Positions 7,512 to 15,730 of a stretch of DNA of 62,794 nt are shown piece after piece. Numbering within the stretch: the first letter of the stretch is position 1; each line of letters opens with the position of its first letter. Below the pieces are notes generated by a model. That model made no database searches, had not been told where the DNA came from, and worked only from the letters and a program-made list of their open reading frames with translations. The stretch is from CAYQDF01 sp964416175 (GTDB taxonomy: Bacteria > Chloroflexota > Anaerolineae > Anaerolineales > UBA4823). The DNA lies in NCBI GenBank assembly GCA_964416175.1, contig CAYQDF010000008.1, positions 1-62,794 of the forward strand, read 5' to 3'. Made by a program: the position numbers and the translations under genes.

Positions 7512-8867
7512 ATGGCAAATACCCCCTTTCCTTCTAAGCGCGCCCCGGCCTACGCTGACGTGCCCGACGAGAAGTGGAACAGCTGGCGCTGGCAACTCAG
7601 CAACCGCATCAACACCCCCGAGGAATTCGACAAAGTGATCCGCCTGACGGATAGCGAACGGAAGGCGTTGTCCGCCGCGCACTTATTCCGGGTCGATATC
7701 ACCCCGTATTTCATATCGCTGATCGATCCGGACGATCCCGACGATCCGATCCGCAGGCAGGTCGTCCCCACTGAAAAAGAGATGGTACCCTTCACGGCAA
7801 TGATGGAGGACTCCCTGGCCGAGGACCGCCATTCTCCCGTCCCCGGCCTGGTGCACCGCTACCCGGACCGGGTGCTGATGCTGGTGACCACCCAGTGCGC
7901 GTCTTACTGCCGCTACTGCACCCGCTCGCGCATCGTCGGCGACCCCTCGGCAACGTTCTCGCGCGCCGAATTCGAGATGCAGATCGAATACCTCAAGCGC
8001 ACCCCGCAGGTGCGGGATGTGCTGCTCTCGGGGGGGGATCCCCTCGTCCTGGCGCCCAAGATCCTGGAGGAGATCCTCAGCCGGCTGCGGGAGATCCAGC
8101 ACATCGAGATCCTGCGCATCGGCACGCGCGTCCCCGTCTTCTTACCGATGCGGGTCACTGACGAGCTCACAGATATGCTGCAGAAGTATCATCCCCTGTG
8201 GATGAACATCCACGTCAATCACTCGAACGAGATCACCGCCGAGCTGGCGGAGGCCTGCGACCGCCTGACCCGCGCCGGGATCCCGCTGGGGAACCAGTCG
8301 GTGCTGCTCGCGGGAGTCAACGACAACGTCCACGTCCAGCGCCAGTTGGTGCACAACCTGGTGCGCCTCCGCGTTCGCCCCTATTACCTCTACCAGTGCG
8401 ACCTGGTGGAGGGCGCGGGCCACTTCCGCACGCCGGTCGCCAAGGGGATCGAGATCATGGAAGGCCTGCGCGGACACACTTCCGGGTATGCCGTGCCGGT
8501 CTACATCGTTGACGCCCCGGGCGGGGGCGGCAAGATCCCGGTCGGTCCGAACTACCTGCTGAGCATGTCGGACCACAAGGTCGTGCTGCGCAACTTCGAA
8601 GGTTTCGTCACGACCTACGAGGAGCCGATCGATTATCTCCCAAGCATGGCCGCAAAGCCGTCGCTGAAGCGCCCCGAGCCCGGCCAGGAAGGGGTCACCG
8701 GACTGCTGGATGGGGATCAGATGTTCATCAAGCCGGAAGGTTTCGACGAGGTCCACGAGCGGGGAGGGATCCAGCACCGCCTGAAGGACGCCCGCAAGTG
8801 GGTGCCGCTGGGGATCGGCCCGGGGGAAGGGGAGCACCCGGAACACCTGGAAGGAGAGGGCGAGTAA
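7512..8867 (+). CDS. kamA: L-lysine 2,3-aminomutase
   Basis: This 451-residue radical SAM and PLP enzyme interconverts L-lysine and L-beta-lysine, the entry to lysine fermentation or to beta-lysine-type osmolytes. The 4Fe-4S ligands are Cys129, Cys133 and Cys136 (CASYCRYC). The PLP lysine is Lys341 in PGGGGKIP. Two aspartates that bind the substrate side-chain amine in lysine aminomutases are retained at Asp297 (YQCDL) and Asp334 (VDAPGG), which argues against glutamate 2,3-aminomutase. GGAG eight bases before ATG 7512 supports this start; ATG 7494 is an alternative. The beta-lysine acetyltransferase and the lysine fermentation genes are not nearby, so the pathway cannot be assigned. Confidence 0.9.
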   Translation: MANTPFPSKRAPAYADVPDEKWNSWRWQLSNRINTPEEFDKVIRLTDSERKALSAAHLFRVDITPYFISLIDPDDPDDPIRRQVVPTEKEMVPFTAMMEDSLAEDRHSPVPGLVHRYPDRVLMLVTTQCASYCRYCTRSRIVGDPSATFSRAEFEMQIEYLKRTPQVRDVLLSGGDPLVLAPKILEEILSRLREIQHIEILRIGTRVPVFLPMRVTDELTDMLQKYHPLWMNIHVNHSNEITAELAEACDRLTRAGIPLGNQSVLLAGVNDNVHVQRQLVHNLVRLRVRPYYLYQCDLVEGAGHFRTPVAKGIEIMEGLRGHTSGYAVPVYIVDAPGGGGKIPVGPNYLLSMSDHKVVLRNFEGFVTTYEEPIDYLPSMAAKPSLKRPEPGQEGVTGLLDGDQMFIKPEGFDEVHERGGIQHRLKDARKWVPLGIGPGEGEHPEHLEGEGE

Positions 8868-8977
8868 GCCGGGGCTCCAACTTCTGCTCGATCACGCCGT
8901 TTATTGTCAGCTTTTCAGCATCCATACCGTGATTTTGCCGCAAGCGAGGCTCCCAATAACCGATTCGGAGCCTGAAA

Positions 8978-10279
8978 TCACGGCCCTCCCAGCCTCTCCG
9001 CGGCTTCCCGGGCTGCCGTCTCCGGGTCGCTCTGCTGCCGGAGCACGTTCAACACAGCCTCCTGGAGCGCCGGTCCGACTGCCGCCAGCACGTCATTCGA
9101 GGGCAGGATCACTGCGGATGCGGCGATGCGTTGGGCCAGCCCACGCAGGGAAGCATTCGACCAGCCGGAGAGGGCATCCCCGCGCGGCGGGAGGTAGCCG
9201 GAATTGGCGGTCCATCCAGCCAGGAATTCCCCCTCCGTGAGGAATTCGGCCAGGTCGATGCTGAGCGAGTGACGGTCCGATTGCGGATTGGACAACGCCC
9301 ATACCCAGCCATCCGTCAGGGTGAATGTGGTTCCCTCTCGAGTAAACATGAGTTCGGCGGACGTGTCGCCGGGGAGGGTTCCCAGGTAGCGGCTGGTCCA
9401 GGTGATCACCATGCTGGCGCGGGCATCCACGTAAGCCTGCCAGGCTTCATCGTCGGTCGTCAGCTGGGTCAGCCAGACGGGCAGCAGACCGGCTGCCTCC
9501 CCGTCCAGGTAGAACGTCAGCACTTCTGCCAACGGAGCTTCTTCCAAAACAGGGCGTCCTTCGTCGTCCTGAGTCCGGGCGCCGGTGGACTGGTACTGGG
9601 CCAGCGTGAACAAAGCCTCCAGGTCAGCCGCAGGGAAGGCCAGCGGCTGGGCGGTCTCCAATGCTGCACTCCAATTGCGGGGGGGAGTTTCGACCTCCGC
9701 CGCGCGGTAGAGCAAGATCAGGGCATCCCCGGCGAAGGGAAGCCCAAAGGTGCTGTTCTGTACGCGTGCCAGCTGCTGCGCAAAGGAGAACCAGTCCTCC
9801 GCCTCGAGCCAGACGGTCAGGCCGTCGATAGGGAAAAGCAGCCCCTTCAGAGCGGCAGTTTCCAGCTGCCCCCGGGACAAAAGGACCAGGTCCGGGAGTG
9901 CAAGAGGGGCAGCGGCGTTGGCGCTGCTCAGGGCGTCGAGCAGGCCACCCGGCCCGTCAGTCGCCTTGACGCGCACTTCCACCCGCACGTCAAGCCTTTG
10001 AGCCGCGTATTCTTCCAGGCGGGCCTGCAGCAGGTTTGCCGCAGGGGTTCCGGCGCTGGGGTCGAATTGCGGGGGGACCCAGACGCGCAGGATTGTAGGA
10101 CCTGCCGGGGTGCGCGTGGACCCAGGGGCCGGCAGGGCGGCGGTCGCAGTGGGCGTCCCGGTAGCGGTCGGCGCAGGGGTGAGGATCAGTCCCGGCAGGT
10201 GTAGTCCAGAGCAGCTGACCGTCAGGAGCGAGATCACCAAGAAGAGGCGGAGATGAGCCAAGGATCGCAACCCGTGCAT
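8978..10279 (-). CDS. ABC-type extracellular solute-binding lipoprotein
   Basis: This is a 433-residue lipoprotein with lipobox LLTVSCSG near residue 22, a short Thr/Pro-rich linker, then a fold like family 1 (sugar-type) solute-binding proteins: ILRVWVPPQFD at the start of the mature domain, PDLVLLSRGQLE, FGLPFAGDALILLYR, and a C-terminal FLTEGEFLAGWTANSGYLPPR region. It should capture a solute outside the cell. No permease or ATPase genes for import are adjacent. It is downstream of three M42 aminopeptidases with an 11-base gap and may be in their operon, which could suggest a peptide or amino-sugar ligand, but that is speculation. The start was chosen to place the signal sequence correctly. 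Confidence 0.75.
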   Translation of the reverse strand: MHGLRSLAHLRLFLVISLLTVSCSGLHLPGLILTPAPTATGTPTATAALPAPGSTRTPAGPTILRVWVPPQFDPSAGTPAANLLQARLEEYAAQRLDVRVEVRVKATDGPGGLLDALSSANAAAPLALPDLVLLSRGQLETAALKGLLFPIDGLTVWLEAEDWFSFAQQLARVQNSTFGLPFAGDALILLYRAAEVETPPRNWSAALETAQPLAFPAADLEALFTLAQYQSTGARTQDDEGRPVLEEAPLAEVLTFYLDGEAAGLLPVWLTQLTTDDEAWQAYVDARASMVITWTSRYLGTLPGDTSAELMFTREGTTFTLTDGWVWALSNPQSDRHSLSIDLAEFLTEGEFLAGWTANSGYLPPRGDALSGWSNASLRGLAQRIAASAVILPSNDVLAAVGPALQEAVLNVLRQQSDPETAAREAAERLGGP

Positions 10280-10289
10280 GGGCCGGTCT

Positions 10290-11285
10290 TTACAATTCCA
10301 CCGACCCGGCGACGAGCGCGCCGAGCAGGCGGACAGCGTTCTCCACATCCCCGAAATCCACCATCTCGGATGGGGAATGGATGTACCGGCAGGGGATGGA
10401 CAGACAGCCGGCGGGGACGCCAGCGCGGGTCAGCTGGATGGCGCGGGCATCGGTCGTACCCGCCTCCAGGACTTCCAGCTGGTATGGGATTTGACCCTCG
10501 GCGGCGGTCCGCACCATCCAGTCCACGACCCGCGGATCGGAGAGCATACCGCTGTCGCGCACTTTGATCGCCGGTCCTCTGCCCAGGGATACGTCCATTT
10601 TCACCCCTTTCGGAGTATCACCGGAACGCGTCACGTCAACAGCGATGCCGACTTCCGGGTCGATCTCGTAAGCCGCCGTTGTCGCTCCGCGCAAGCCCAC
10701 TTCTTCCTGAACGCTGAAGACGAAGTAGACCCGGTTTGGCGACTCGCCCATCCGGCGCAGGGTTTCCACCAGCACGGCCACCCCAATGCGGTCGTCCATC
10801 GCTTTGGAGACCAACCGGCTTCCCAGCTCTGCCAGCGGCCGGTCGAAAGCAGCGACGTCGCCCACGCGGACAGGGCAGTCCACTTTGTCCTTCGCGCCAA
10901 CGTCGATGAACATCTGATCGAATGCGGGCAGTTTGGAAGCATCGGAGAGCAGTTCGTGGCCGATAACGCCGGTCACGCCGTTGAGGAAGCGCACGCGCCC
11001 CCCGGAACAGGTCGTACGCCCCACCCCGCCCAGGGTGGTGAATCGGATGAAGCCGTTTTCGTCGATATGGGTGACGATCACCCCGATCTCATCCAGGTGA
11101 GCTGCGAGCATGATCCGCCTGCCGCCGGCGGTCGCCGCGCCTTTCACAGCGATCAGATTTCCGAGGGCGTCCACACGCACCTCATCGGCGAGGGCCTCGA
11201 CTTCCGCCCGCACCAGCGCCCGGGTCTGGGATTCGTATCCCGAAGGCCCGGGGGTCTCGACGAGTTTTTGGATAAGGGATTTCAT
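10290..11285 (-). CDS. M42 family aminopeptidase, copy 3 of the array
   Basis: This 331-residue cytoplasmic metallo-aminopeptidase is of the M42 (TET/glutamyl aminopeptidase/endoglucanase M) type. Dinuclear metal-site motifs are intact: AAHLDEIG, KAMDDRIG, QEEVGLRG (catalytic Glu), AVDVT and RYIHSPSEM. Known M42 enzymes assemble into tetrahedral dodecamers that trim oligopeptides. It is the last of three consecutive M42 genes, with 13 bases between its start and the stop of copy 2. The start MKSLIQKLVETPGPSG is the family N-terminus. It is the most canonical member in sequence. Confidence 0.92.
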   Translation of the reverse strand: MKSLIQKLVETPGPSGYESQTRALVRAEVEALADEVRVDALGNLIAVKGAATAGGRRIMLAAHLDEIGVIVTHIDENGFIRFTTLGGVGRTTCSGGRVRFLNGVTGVIGHELLSDASKLPAFDQMFIDVGAKDKVDCPVRVGDVAAFDRPLAELGSRLVSKAMDDRIGVAVLVETLRRMGESPNRVYFVFSVQEEVGLRGATTAAYEIDPEVGIAVDVTRSGDTPKGVKMDVSLGRGPAIKVRDSGMLSDPRVVDWMVRTAAEGQIPYQLEVLEAGTTDARAIQLTRAGVPAGCLSIPCRYIHSPSEMVDFGDVENAVRLLGALVAGSVEL

Positions 11286-11298
11286 CGCAGCTCCAATG

Positions 11299-12411
11299 TC
11301 AGCGTTCTTCTTCCAGGATCTCCGGTTCCAGGCGGGACAGGGATGCGTGGAGCAGCCTGACCGTGTCCTGCCAGTCGGAGAGGCGCGCCAGCCCGGCTGC
11401 CGTGTGCGCATACCGTCCGGGGATGGATACCGATACGCTCGGCACACCCCCCCGCGCCAGGTGGATCGATCCGGCGTCCGTCCCGCCGCCGCCCGGCTGG
11501 CGGAGCTGGTACGGGATCCCCTGGCTTTCGGCGGTCTGGATCAGCCAGCGGACCAGCCGCGGGTCTCCCAGGGTGGCGCCATCCGCCACGTAGATGGCCG
11601 GGCCTTCATCCAGGCGGGTATTGTGCCGTCCTCCGCCGGGCAGTTCTTCATCATCCCAGGATGGCAGGTCCATGGCAGGCGTCGAATCGATGGCGATCGC
11701 CAGGTCCGGATTGAAGGTATAGGCTGCGACCTGCGCGCCGCGCAGGCCGACTTCCTCCTGGACGGTGAAAGCTGCCAGGAGATCGATGTTCGGCGGGGCA
11801 TGGCGCCCCAGCTCGATCAAGGTCGCCACCCCCAGGCGGTCGTCGAGCGCTTTCCCGCGCAGGCTGGGACCCAGGCGGGCGAACGGCGTGGCAAAGGTCG
11901 CCCGGTCGCCGACCTTGACACCTTTGTTCCCACCCGGCCCAACGTCGATCCGCAAGACATCGAGGGATATGGCGCGCTTTCTCTCTTCCGGCGTCGTCAG
12001 GTGGATCGGCTTGGCGCCGATCACCCCGGGCACATGCTGACGGCCAACCCAGACCGCCTTCCCGGCCAGCTGGCGCTCGTCCAGTCCTCCGACCAGGTCG
12101 AAGCGGTAGATGCCGTCCCCCTCATCGTGGGTAAGCATGAAGCCGACCTCGTCCATGTGAGCGGCCAGCATCACCCGCAGGCGCGCCCCCTTTTCCTGCA
12201 AGGATGGTTTCCCCAGCCGAGTCGCCAGGATGTTCCCCAAGGCATCAACGTGGACCTCGTCCACGTGGTCCCTGATCTGCTCCATCACGATGGCGCGCAC
12301 TTCGCCTTCGTCCCCGGAGACGGCAACAGCCTCGGAGAGCTTCTTCAGCAGCCTGATCTGAGCCGCGCCAGCGCGGAAACGCCATGCCGGTCCAGCGGAC
12401 ATTTCAGTCAT
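11299..12411 (-). CDS. M42 family aminopeptidase, copy 2 of the array
   Basis: A 370-residue M42 metallo-aminopeptidase. Metal and catalytic motifs are AAHMDEVG, KALDDRLG, QEEVGLRG, AIDST and RYAHTAAG. It has a longer insert (about residues 235-255, SWDDEELPGGG) after the AIDST metal ligand that the other copies lack. Its ATG overlaps the stop of copy 1 by four bases (12408-12411), so translation is probably coupled. The sequence has diverged clearly from both neighbours, which points to old duplications with different peptide preferences rather than recent copying. Confidence 0.92.
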   Translation of the reverse strand: MTEMSAGPAWRFRAGAAQIRLLKKLSEAVAVSGDEGEVRAIVMEQIRDHVDEVHVDALGNILATRLGKPSLQEKGARLRVMLAAHMDEVGFMLTHDEGDGIYRFDLVGGLDERQLAGKAVWVGRQHVPGVIGAKPIHLTTPEERKRAISLDVLRIDVGPGGNKGVKVGDRATFATPFARLGPSLRGKALDDRLGVATLIELGRHAPPNIDLLAAFTVQEEVGLRGAQVAAYTFNPDLAIAIDSTPAMDLPSWDDEELPGGGRHNTRLDEGPAIYVADGATLGDPRLVRWLIQTAESQGIPYQLRQPGGGGTDAGSIHLARGGVPSVSVSIPGRYAHTAAGLARLSDWQDTVRLLHASLSRLEPEILEEER

Positions 12412-13472
12412 AGATTTTCGTCCAGCTTTAGTCTGTCCATGAAGTCAGTCTCCAGGCTGGCGATGAACTCCGCCAGCAGGTGGCCGGCGCGAGTGATGTC
12501 CTTCACCGAAACCATCTCGACCGGGGTGTGCATGTAGCGCAGTGGAATGCTGAGGACCATCGTGGGGAGACCTGACGCAACCACCTGCATGGAGATAGCG
12601 TCGGTGCCGGAATGCTTCGGCATGACCTCAACTGTGTGCGGGATCTCCAGCCGGTCAGCCAGGTCTTTAAAAGCCTTATGAAGACCGGGGTGGATGTTCG
12701 GTCCCCATCCCAGGGTTGGACCCTTACCAATTGGAAAGGTCTTGTGATCCGGCGAGCCTGGGCTTCTGGCCCAGGTCACATCGACCGCGATCGCGAGTTT
12801 CGGCTCCAGGTGGTAGGCCGAAGTCCTTGCCCCACCAAGGGTCACTTCCTCTTGAGTGGTTGCCACCGCCCACACGTCCCAGGCGTGAGCGCGCGTCTGT
12901 AGCTCGTCCAGGCAGTTGGTCAGGGCGGCGACCGAAGCCCGGTTGTCCAGGGAATGCCCTGCCAGCAGGTCGGGCTTGATCTCGATCGGTTCCTGGGCAA
13001 AGGAGACGAGGTCCCCTGGTCGGACCAGCTTTTTGACCTCCCCCGCCCGCAAGCCTGTATCGACCAGCAGGTGTGCAGTCCCCACCGGGCCTTCCCGGGA
13101 TTCGGGCGGCAGCAGGTGGGCAGGCGGCTGGACGACGATCCCGGGAAGGTCCTGGCGACCGTGTATGGTCACCCGCTGACCAGGGAGGACGCGTGCATCC
13201 ACGCCGCCAATCTCTGTCACCCGCAGGAAACCGTGCGTCAGGCAGGTCACCATCAGTCCGATGGAGTCCATGTGGGCGGCGATCAGCAGGCTGGGGCGAG
13301 GTTCATCGGCGGCGCCCCGCTTGAGCCCGTGCAGGCTGCCCAGACGGCTCACGCTCAGCTCGTCGGTCAAAGGCTCCCAGGCTGCCGCGATCCGATCGCG
13401 CACGGGTTTTTCGTGGCCCGAAAGCCCCGAGAGCGAGATGAGCGATTTCAAGAAAGGAAGTAAGTCTGTCAT
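12408..13472 (-). CDS. M42 family aminopeptidase, copy 1 of the array
   Basis: This 354-residue M42 metallo-aminopeptidase is the first gene of the three-gene array. It has AAHMDSIG, HSLDNRAS, TQEEVTLGG, AVDVT and RYMHTPVEM. Two positions differ from the other copies: Asn for the second Asp of the DD pair, and Thr for Gly after QEEV. The bridging Asp and the catalytic Glu remain. It is the most divergent of the three and is probably active. It lies 23 bases downstream of the Thr/Pro-rich membrane protein. Confidence 0.9.
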   Translation of the reverse strand: MTDLLPFLKSLISLSGLSGHEKPVRDRIAAAWEPLTDELSVSRLGSLHGLKRGAADEPRPSLLIAAHMDSIGLMVTCLTHGFLRVTEIGGVDARVLPGQRVTIHGRQDLPGIVVQPPAHLLPPESREGPVGTAHLLVDTGLRAGEVKKLVRPGDLVSFAQEPIEIKPDLLAGHSLDNRASVAALTNCLDELQTRAHAWDVWAVATTQEEVTLGGARTSAYHLEPKLAIAVDVTWARSPGSPDHKTFPIGKGPTLGWGPNIHPGLHKAFKDLADRLEIPHTVEVMPKHSGTDAISMQVVASGLPTMVLSIPLRYMHTPVEMVSVKDITRAGHLLAEFIASLETDFMDRLKLDENL

Positions 13473-13495
13473 GAGATGGGGAAGATTTAGAGCGT

Positions 13496-13954
13496 CTATG
13501 GGGAGGGCGGCGTCGAATTAGAGGAATCCGTTCCGGTAGGAGTCGGGGAAGCTTCTTCAGCGGGGGTATCCGTGGCGGTCGGCTCCAGGGTATCGGTCGC
13601 CGTGGGGGTGTATGTGGCGGTTTGCGTCGGGGTGGCAGTCTCGGTTGAGGTGGCAGTGGCTGTCCCAGTTGGGGTTGGGGTTGGGGTGGAGGTCCCCGTC
13701 GGCGTCGGAGTGTAAGTCGGTGAGGGCAGGCCGGTGGGCGAGGCGCTGGGGACTGGGGACAGGGTCGGCGCCTGGGAAGGGGTGCTGGAGGGGCTCGGGG
13801 TCAGCGTCGGCGTTGGCGTGGCAGTGGTGGCAGCCCTCCGGTCTGGGGCCAGCGCAACTGCAACCAGGCCCAGGCAGTAGCAGGGCAGGGTCGCCAGGAC
13901 GATGGAGGCCAGGACCAGACGCAGCCGGTTGCGAGTTGACAGATCGGAGAACAT
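13496..13954 (-). CDS. Thr-Pro-rich membrane-anchored protein
   Basis: This 152-residue protein has one hydrophobic segment (about residues 12-35, VLASIVLATLPCYCLGLVAVAL) followed only by low-complexity Thr/Pro/Ser/Ala sequence (TPTPTLTPSPSSTPS type repeats) to the C-terminus. The tail would lie outside the cell and resembles the glycosylatable stalks common in Chloroflexota secreted proteins. No folded domain is recognised and the tail carries no functional head, so its role is unknown. The ORF could be inflated by codon bias, but the membrane segment and Arg-rich N-terminus support a real gene. Confidence 0.6.
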   Translation of the reverse strand: MFSDLSTRNRLRLVLASIVLATLPCYCLGLVAVALAPDRRAATTATPTPTLTPSPSSTPSQAPTLSPVPSASPTGLPSPTYTPTPTGTSTPTPTPTGTATATSTETATPTQTATYTPTATDTLEPTATDTPAEEASPTPTGTDSSNSTPPSP

Positions 13955-14036
13955 AGAGGCGCATCACACGGACTAGATGATAACACCGGCTGGCAGGAGT
14001 GGCAAGGCGGGGGTCAACCGTGTAAAATTGTATCCC

Positions 14037-14828
14037 ATGGACTGGATCTACCTTTCTCCGCACATGGACGACGCCGCCCTCTCCTGCGGCGGATTGATCT
14101 GGGAGCAGACATCACCTGGCTCCACCCCCTCAGGCGGGCTCCAGGTGGCGGTCTGGACGATCTGCGCCGGCGATCCACCCGGCAGCGTTTATTCACCCTT
14201 CGCAGAGAGCCTCCACGCGCGCTGGGAGACCGGATCCCAGGCTGCAGCTGCGCGCCGGCAGGAAGACCTCCGCTCCTGCCAGCGTCTGGGCGCCATCCCC
14301 CGTCACTTTTCCATTCCGGACGCCATCTACCGCCTCTCTCCCCTGGATGGCTCCCCCCTGTACGATTCGCCGGAGGCGCTTTTCGGGGAGATCAGTCCCC
14401 TGGAGAACAAATTAATTGCAGACCTGCGGCATGAATTGGCAGAAGCCCTCCAGCCCGAGGCGGAGCTGGTCTGCCCGCTTGGAATTGGCGGGCACGTCGA
14501 CCACCGCCTGGTCCGCCAGACAGTGGAGGGATTAGGGCGTCGGGTGTGGTATTACGCCGATTTCCCTTACGTCGTCTGGCTAGGCCTGGCTCCAGACCGG
14601 GCCGGGGATGACCTGATCAGAGATCGCGGCGCTCCTGGCAGCGATTCGGGCCGCGCAGTGGAATCCGTCCTTTTTCCCATATCCGAAGCAGGCCTGGAGG
14701 CCTGGGTGGAATCGGTCGCAGCTCACGCATCCCAGATCAGCTCTTTATGGCCCGGCCTGGAAGAGATGGAAGCTGCTCTTCGCAGCTACTGTCGGGAAGT
14801 GGGAGGCATCCGTCTCTGGAGGAGGTAG
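14037..14828 (+). CDS. PIG-L/LmbE family zinc deacetylase
   Basis: This 263-residue enzyme is of the LmbE-like N-acetylglucosaminyl deacetylase family, which removes acetyl groups from amino-sugar conjugates (as in mycothiol, bacillithiol and glycolipid pathways). The N-terminal zinc motif SPHMDDAALSCGG starts at about residue 7, and the second histidine pair GHVDH is near residue 158. Starting at ATG 14037 puts the first strand at the usual place. A TAAAAT sequence (14023-14028) ends only eight bases before the ATG, so the transcript may be leaderless. The substrate is unknown. A tandem GNAT gene resembling mycothiol synthase lies at 43.6 kb, but a thiol pathway is not established. Confidence 0.85.
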   Translation: MDWIYLSPHMDDAALSCGGLIWEQTSPGSTPSGGLQVAVWTICAGDPPGSVYSPFAESLHARWETGSQAAAARRQEDLRSCQRLGAIPRHFSIPDAIYRLSPLDGSPLYDSPEALFGEISPLENKLIADLRHELAEALQPEAELVCPLGIGGHVDHRLVRQTVEGLGRRVWYYADFPYVVWLGLAPDRAGDDLIRDRGAPGSDSGRAVESVLFPISEAGLEAWVESVAAHASQISSLWPGLEEMEAALRSYCREVGGIRLWRR

Positions 14829-15185
14829 CCGCATCCCGCTGATCCCTCAAACGCGGTGGACTCTGGCCTCTACCATGGCGCCTGCTATAATTCACCTCAC
14901 CCTGAAAGGTCGCAGCGGGTATCGTTGCCGGCGACCAGGGCAATTGCCTGAGGCTTGCTTGCGACTCAATTCTTGCGATTCGGGTTGGATTGTGTTAAAA
15001 TCCGGGCGCGGCGATGGAAGGGCAGCGATGCTTCTCCCGGACGCCGCGCTAATTTTCTCTCGAAGACCTCTCCCTGCCCTGGGGAACCTCGTACGCCCCC
15101 CACCCGGGGGTGGGCGAGGGTAAGGACGTGCCCCGTCTTGCTCCGGGGACAGGTAAAGAATTTTCTAATTGGTGAGGGTAGCGGA
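14829..15185 (+). promoter_or_regulatory. Intergenic region with two candidate promoters before greA
   Basis: No gene is seen in these 357 bases. There is an extended -10 (TG at 14883-14884, TATAAT at 14886-14891). A second promoter has TTGCGA (14973-14978), a 17-base spacer and TAAAAT (14996-15001). Between them GGTCGC and GCGACC form an inverted repeat, and a GC-rich hairpin (CCCACCC and GGGTGGG) lies near 15100. The second promoter is the better candidate for greA, giving a leader of about 175 bases whose function is unknown. Confidence 0.5.
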
Positions 15186-15656
15186 ATGCCTCCATCCTTT
15201 TTAACTCCGTCTGGATACCAGAAGCTCATGGAAGAACTGGAGCACCTCCGGACGGTAAAACGCCAGGAAGTTGCCTCCAGATTGCGGGAAGCTATGGAAG
15301 ATGGCGGCGATATGGGTGTTGACCTGGACGCAGAGTACGAAGCCGCCAAGAACGAACAGGCTTTCGTGGAAGGGCGCATCCAGGAATTAGAGATATTGTT
15401 GGCGAACGCGCGCGTCATCCAGGACACCGGGACGCGCGAAGTGGTGGAAGTCGGCGCCACCGTCACCATCCAGGAATCAAACAAGGAACCGGAAGTTTAC
15501 ACCGTGGTCGGGCGAGCCGAGGCGAACCCGCGGGAAGGCAGGATTTCAAACGAATCCCCCCTGGGCCGGGCGTTGATGGATCACCGCGCCGGCGATCTGG
15601 TAAAGGTGGATGCCCCCGGCGGTTCCTTTGAGGTCCGTATATTGAAGGTGGAATGA
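15186..15656 (+). CDS. greA: Transcription elongation factor GreA
   Basis: This 156-residue factor binds the RNA polymerase secondary channel and stimulates cleavage of backtracked transcripts. The N-terminal coiled coil starts with TPSGYQKLMEELEHL and carries acidic residues at its tip (DGGDMGVDLDAEYEAAKNEQ). The C-terminal FKBP-like part has ISNESPLGRALMDHRAGD, the GreA signature. Length is typical. It is a single-gene unit closed by a strong terminator just before lysS. Confidence 0.95.
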   Translation: MPPSFLTPSGYQKLMEELEHLRTVKRQEVASRLREAMEDGGDMGVDLDAEYEAAKNEQAFVEGRIQELEILLANARVIQDTGTREVVEVGATVTIQESNKEPEVYTVVGRAEANPREGRISNESPLGRALMDHRAGDLVKVDAPGGSFEVRILKVE

Positions 15657-15676
15657 CCCTGGGGCTTTCGAACTAT

Positions 15677-15712
15677 GCCCCGCGCGAGCCCTCTCTGCGC
15701 GGGGCTTTTTCT
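15677..15712 (+). terminator. Rho-independent terminator of greA
   Basis: GCCCCGCGC (15677-15685) and GCGCGGGGC (15697-15705) form a nine-base-pair stem with an 11-base loop, followed by TTTTTCTT. It lies between greA and lysS, whose start is 19 bases further on, so lysS either depends on readthrough or has a promoter overlapping this region. Confidence 0.85.
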
Positions 15713-15730
15713 TAACATGGGAGAGAAGCT

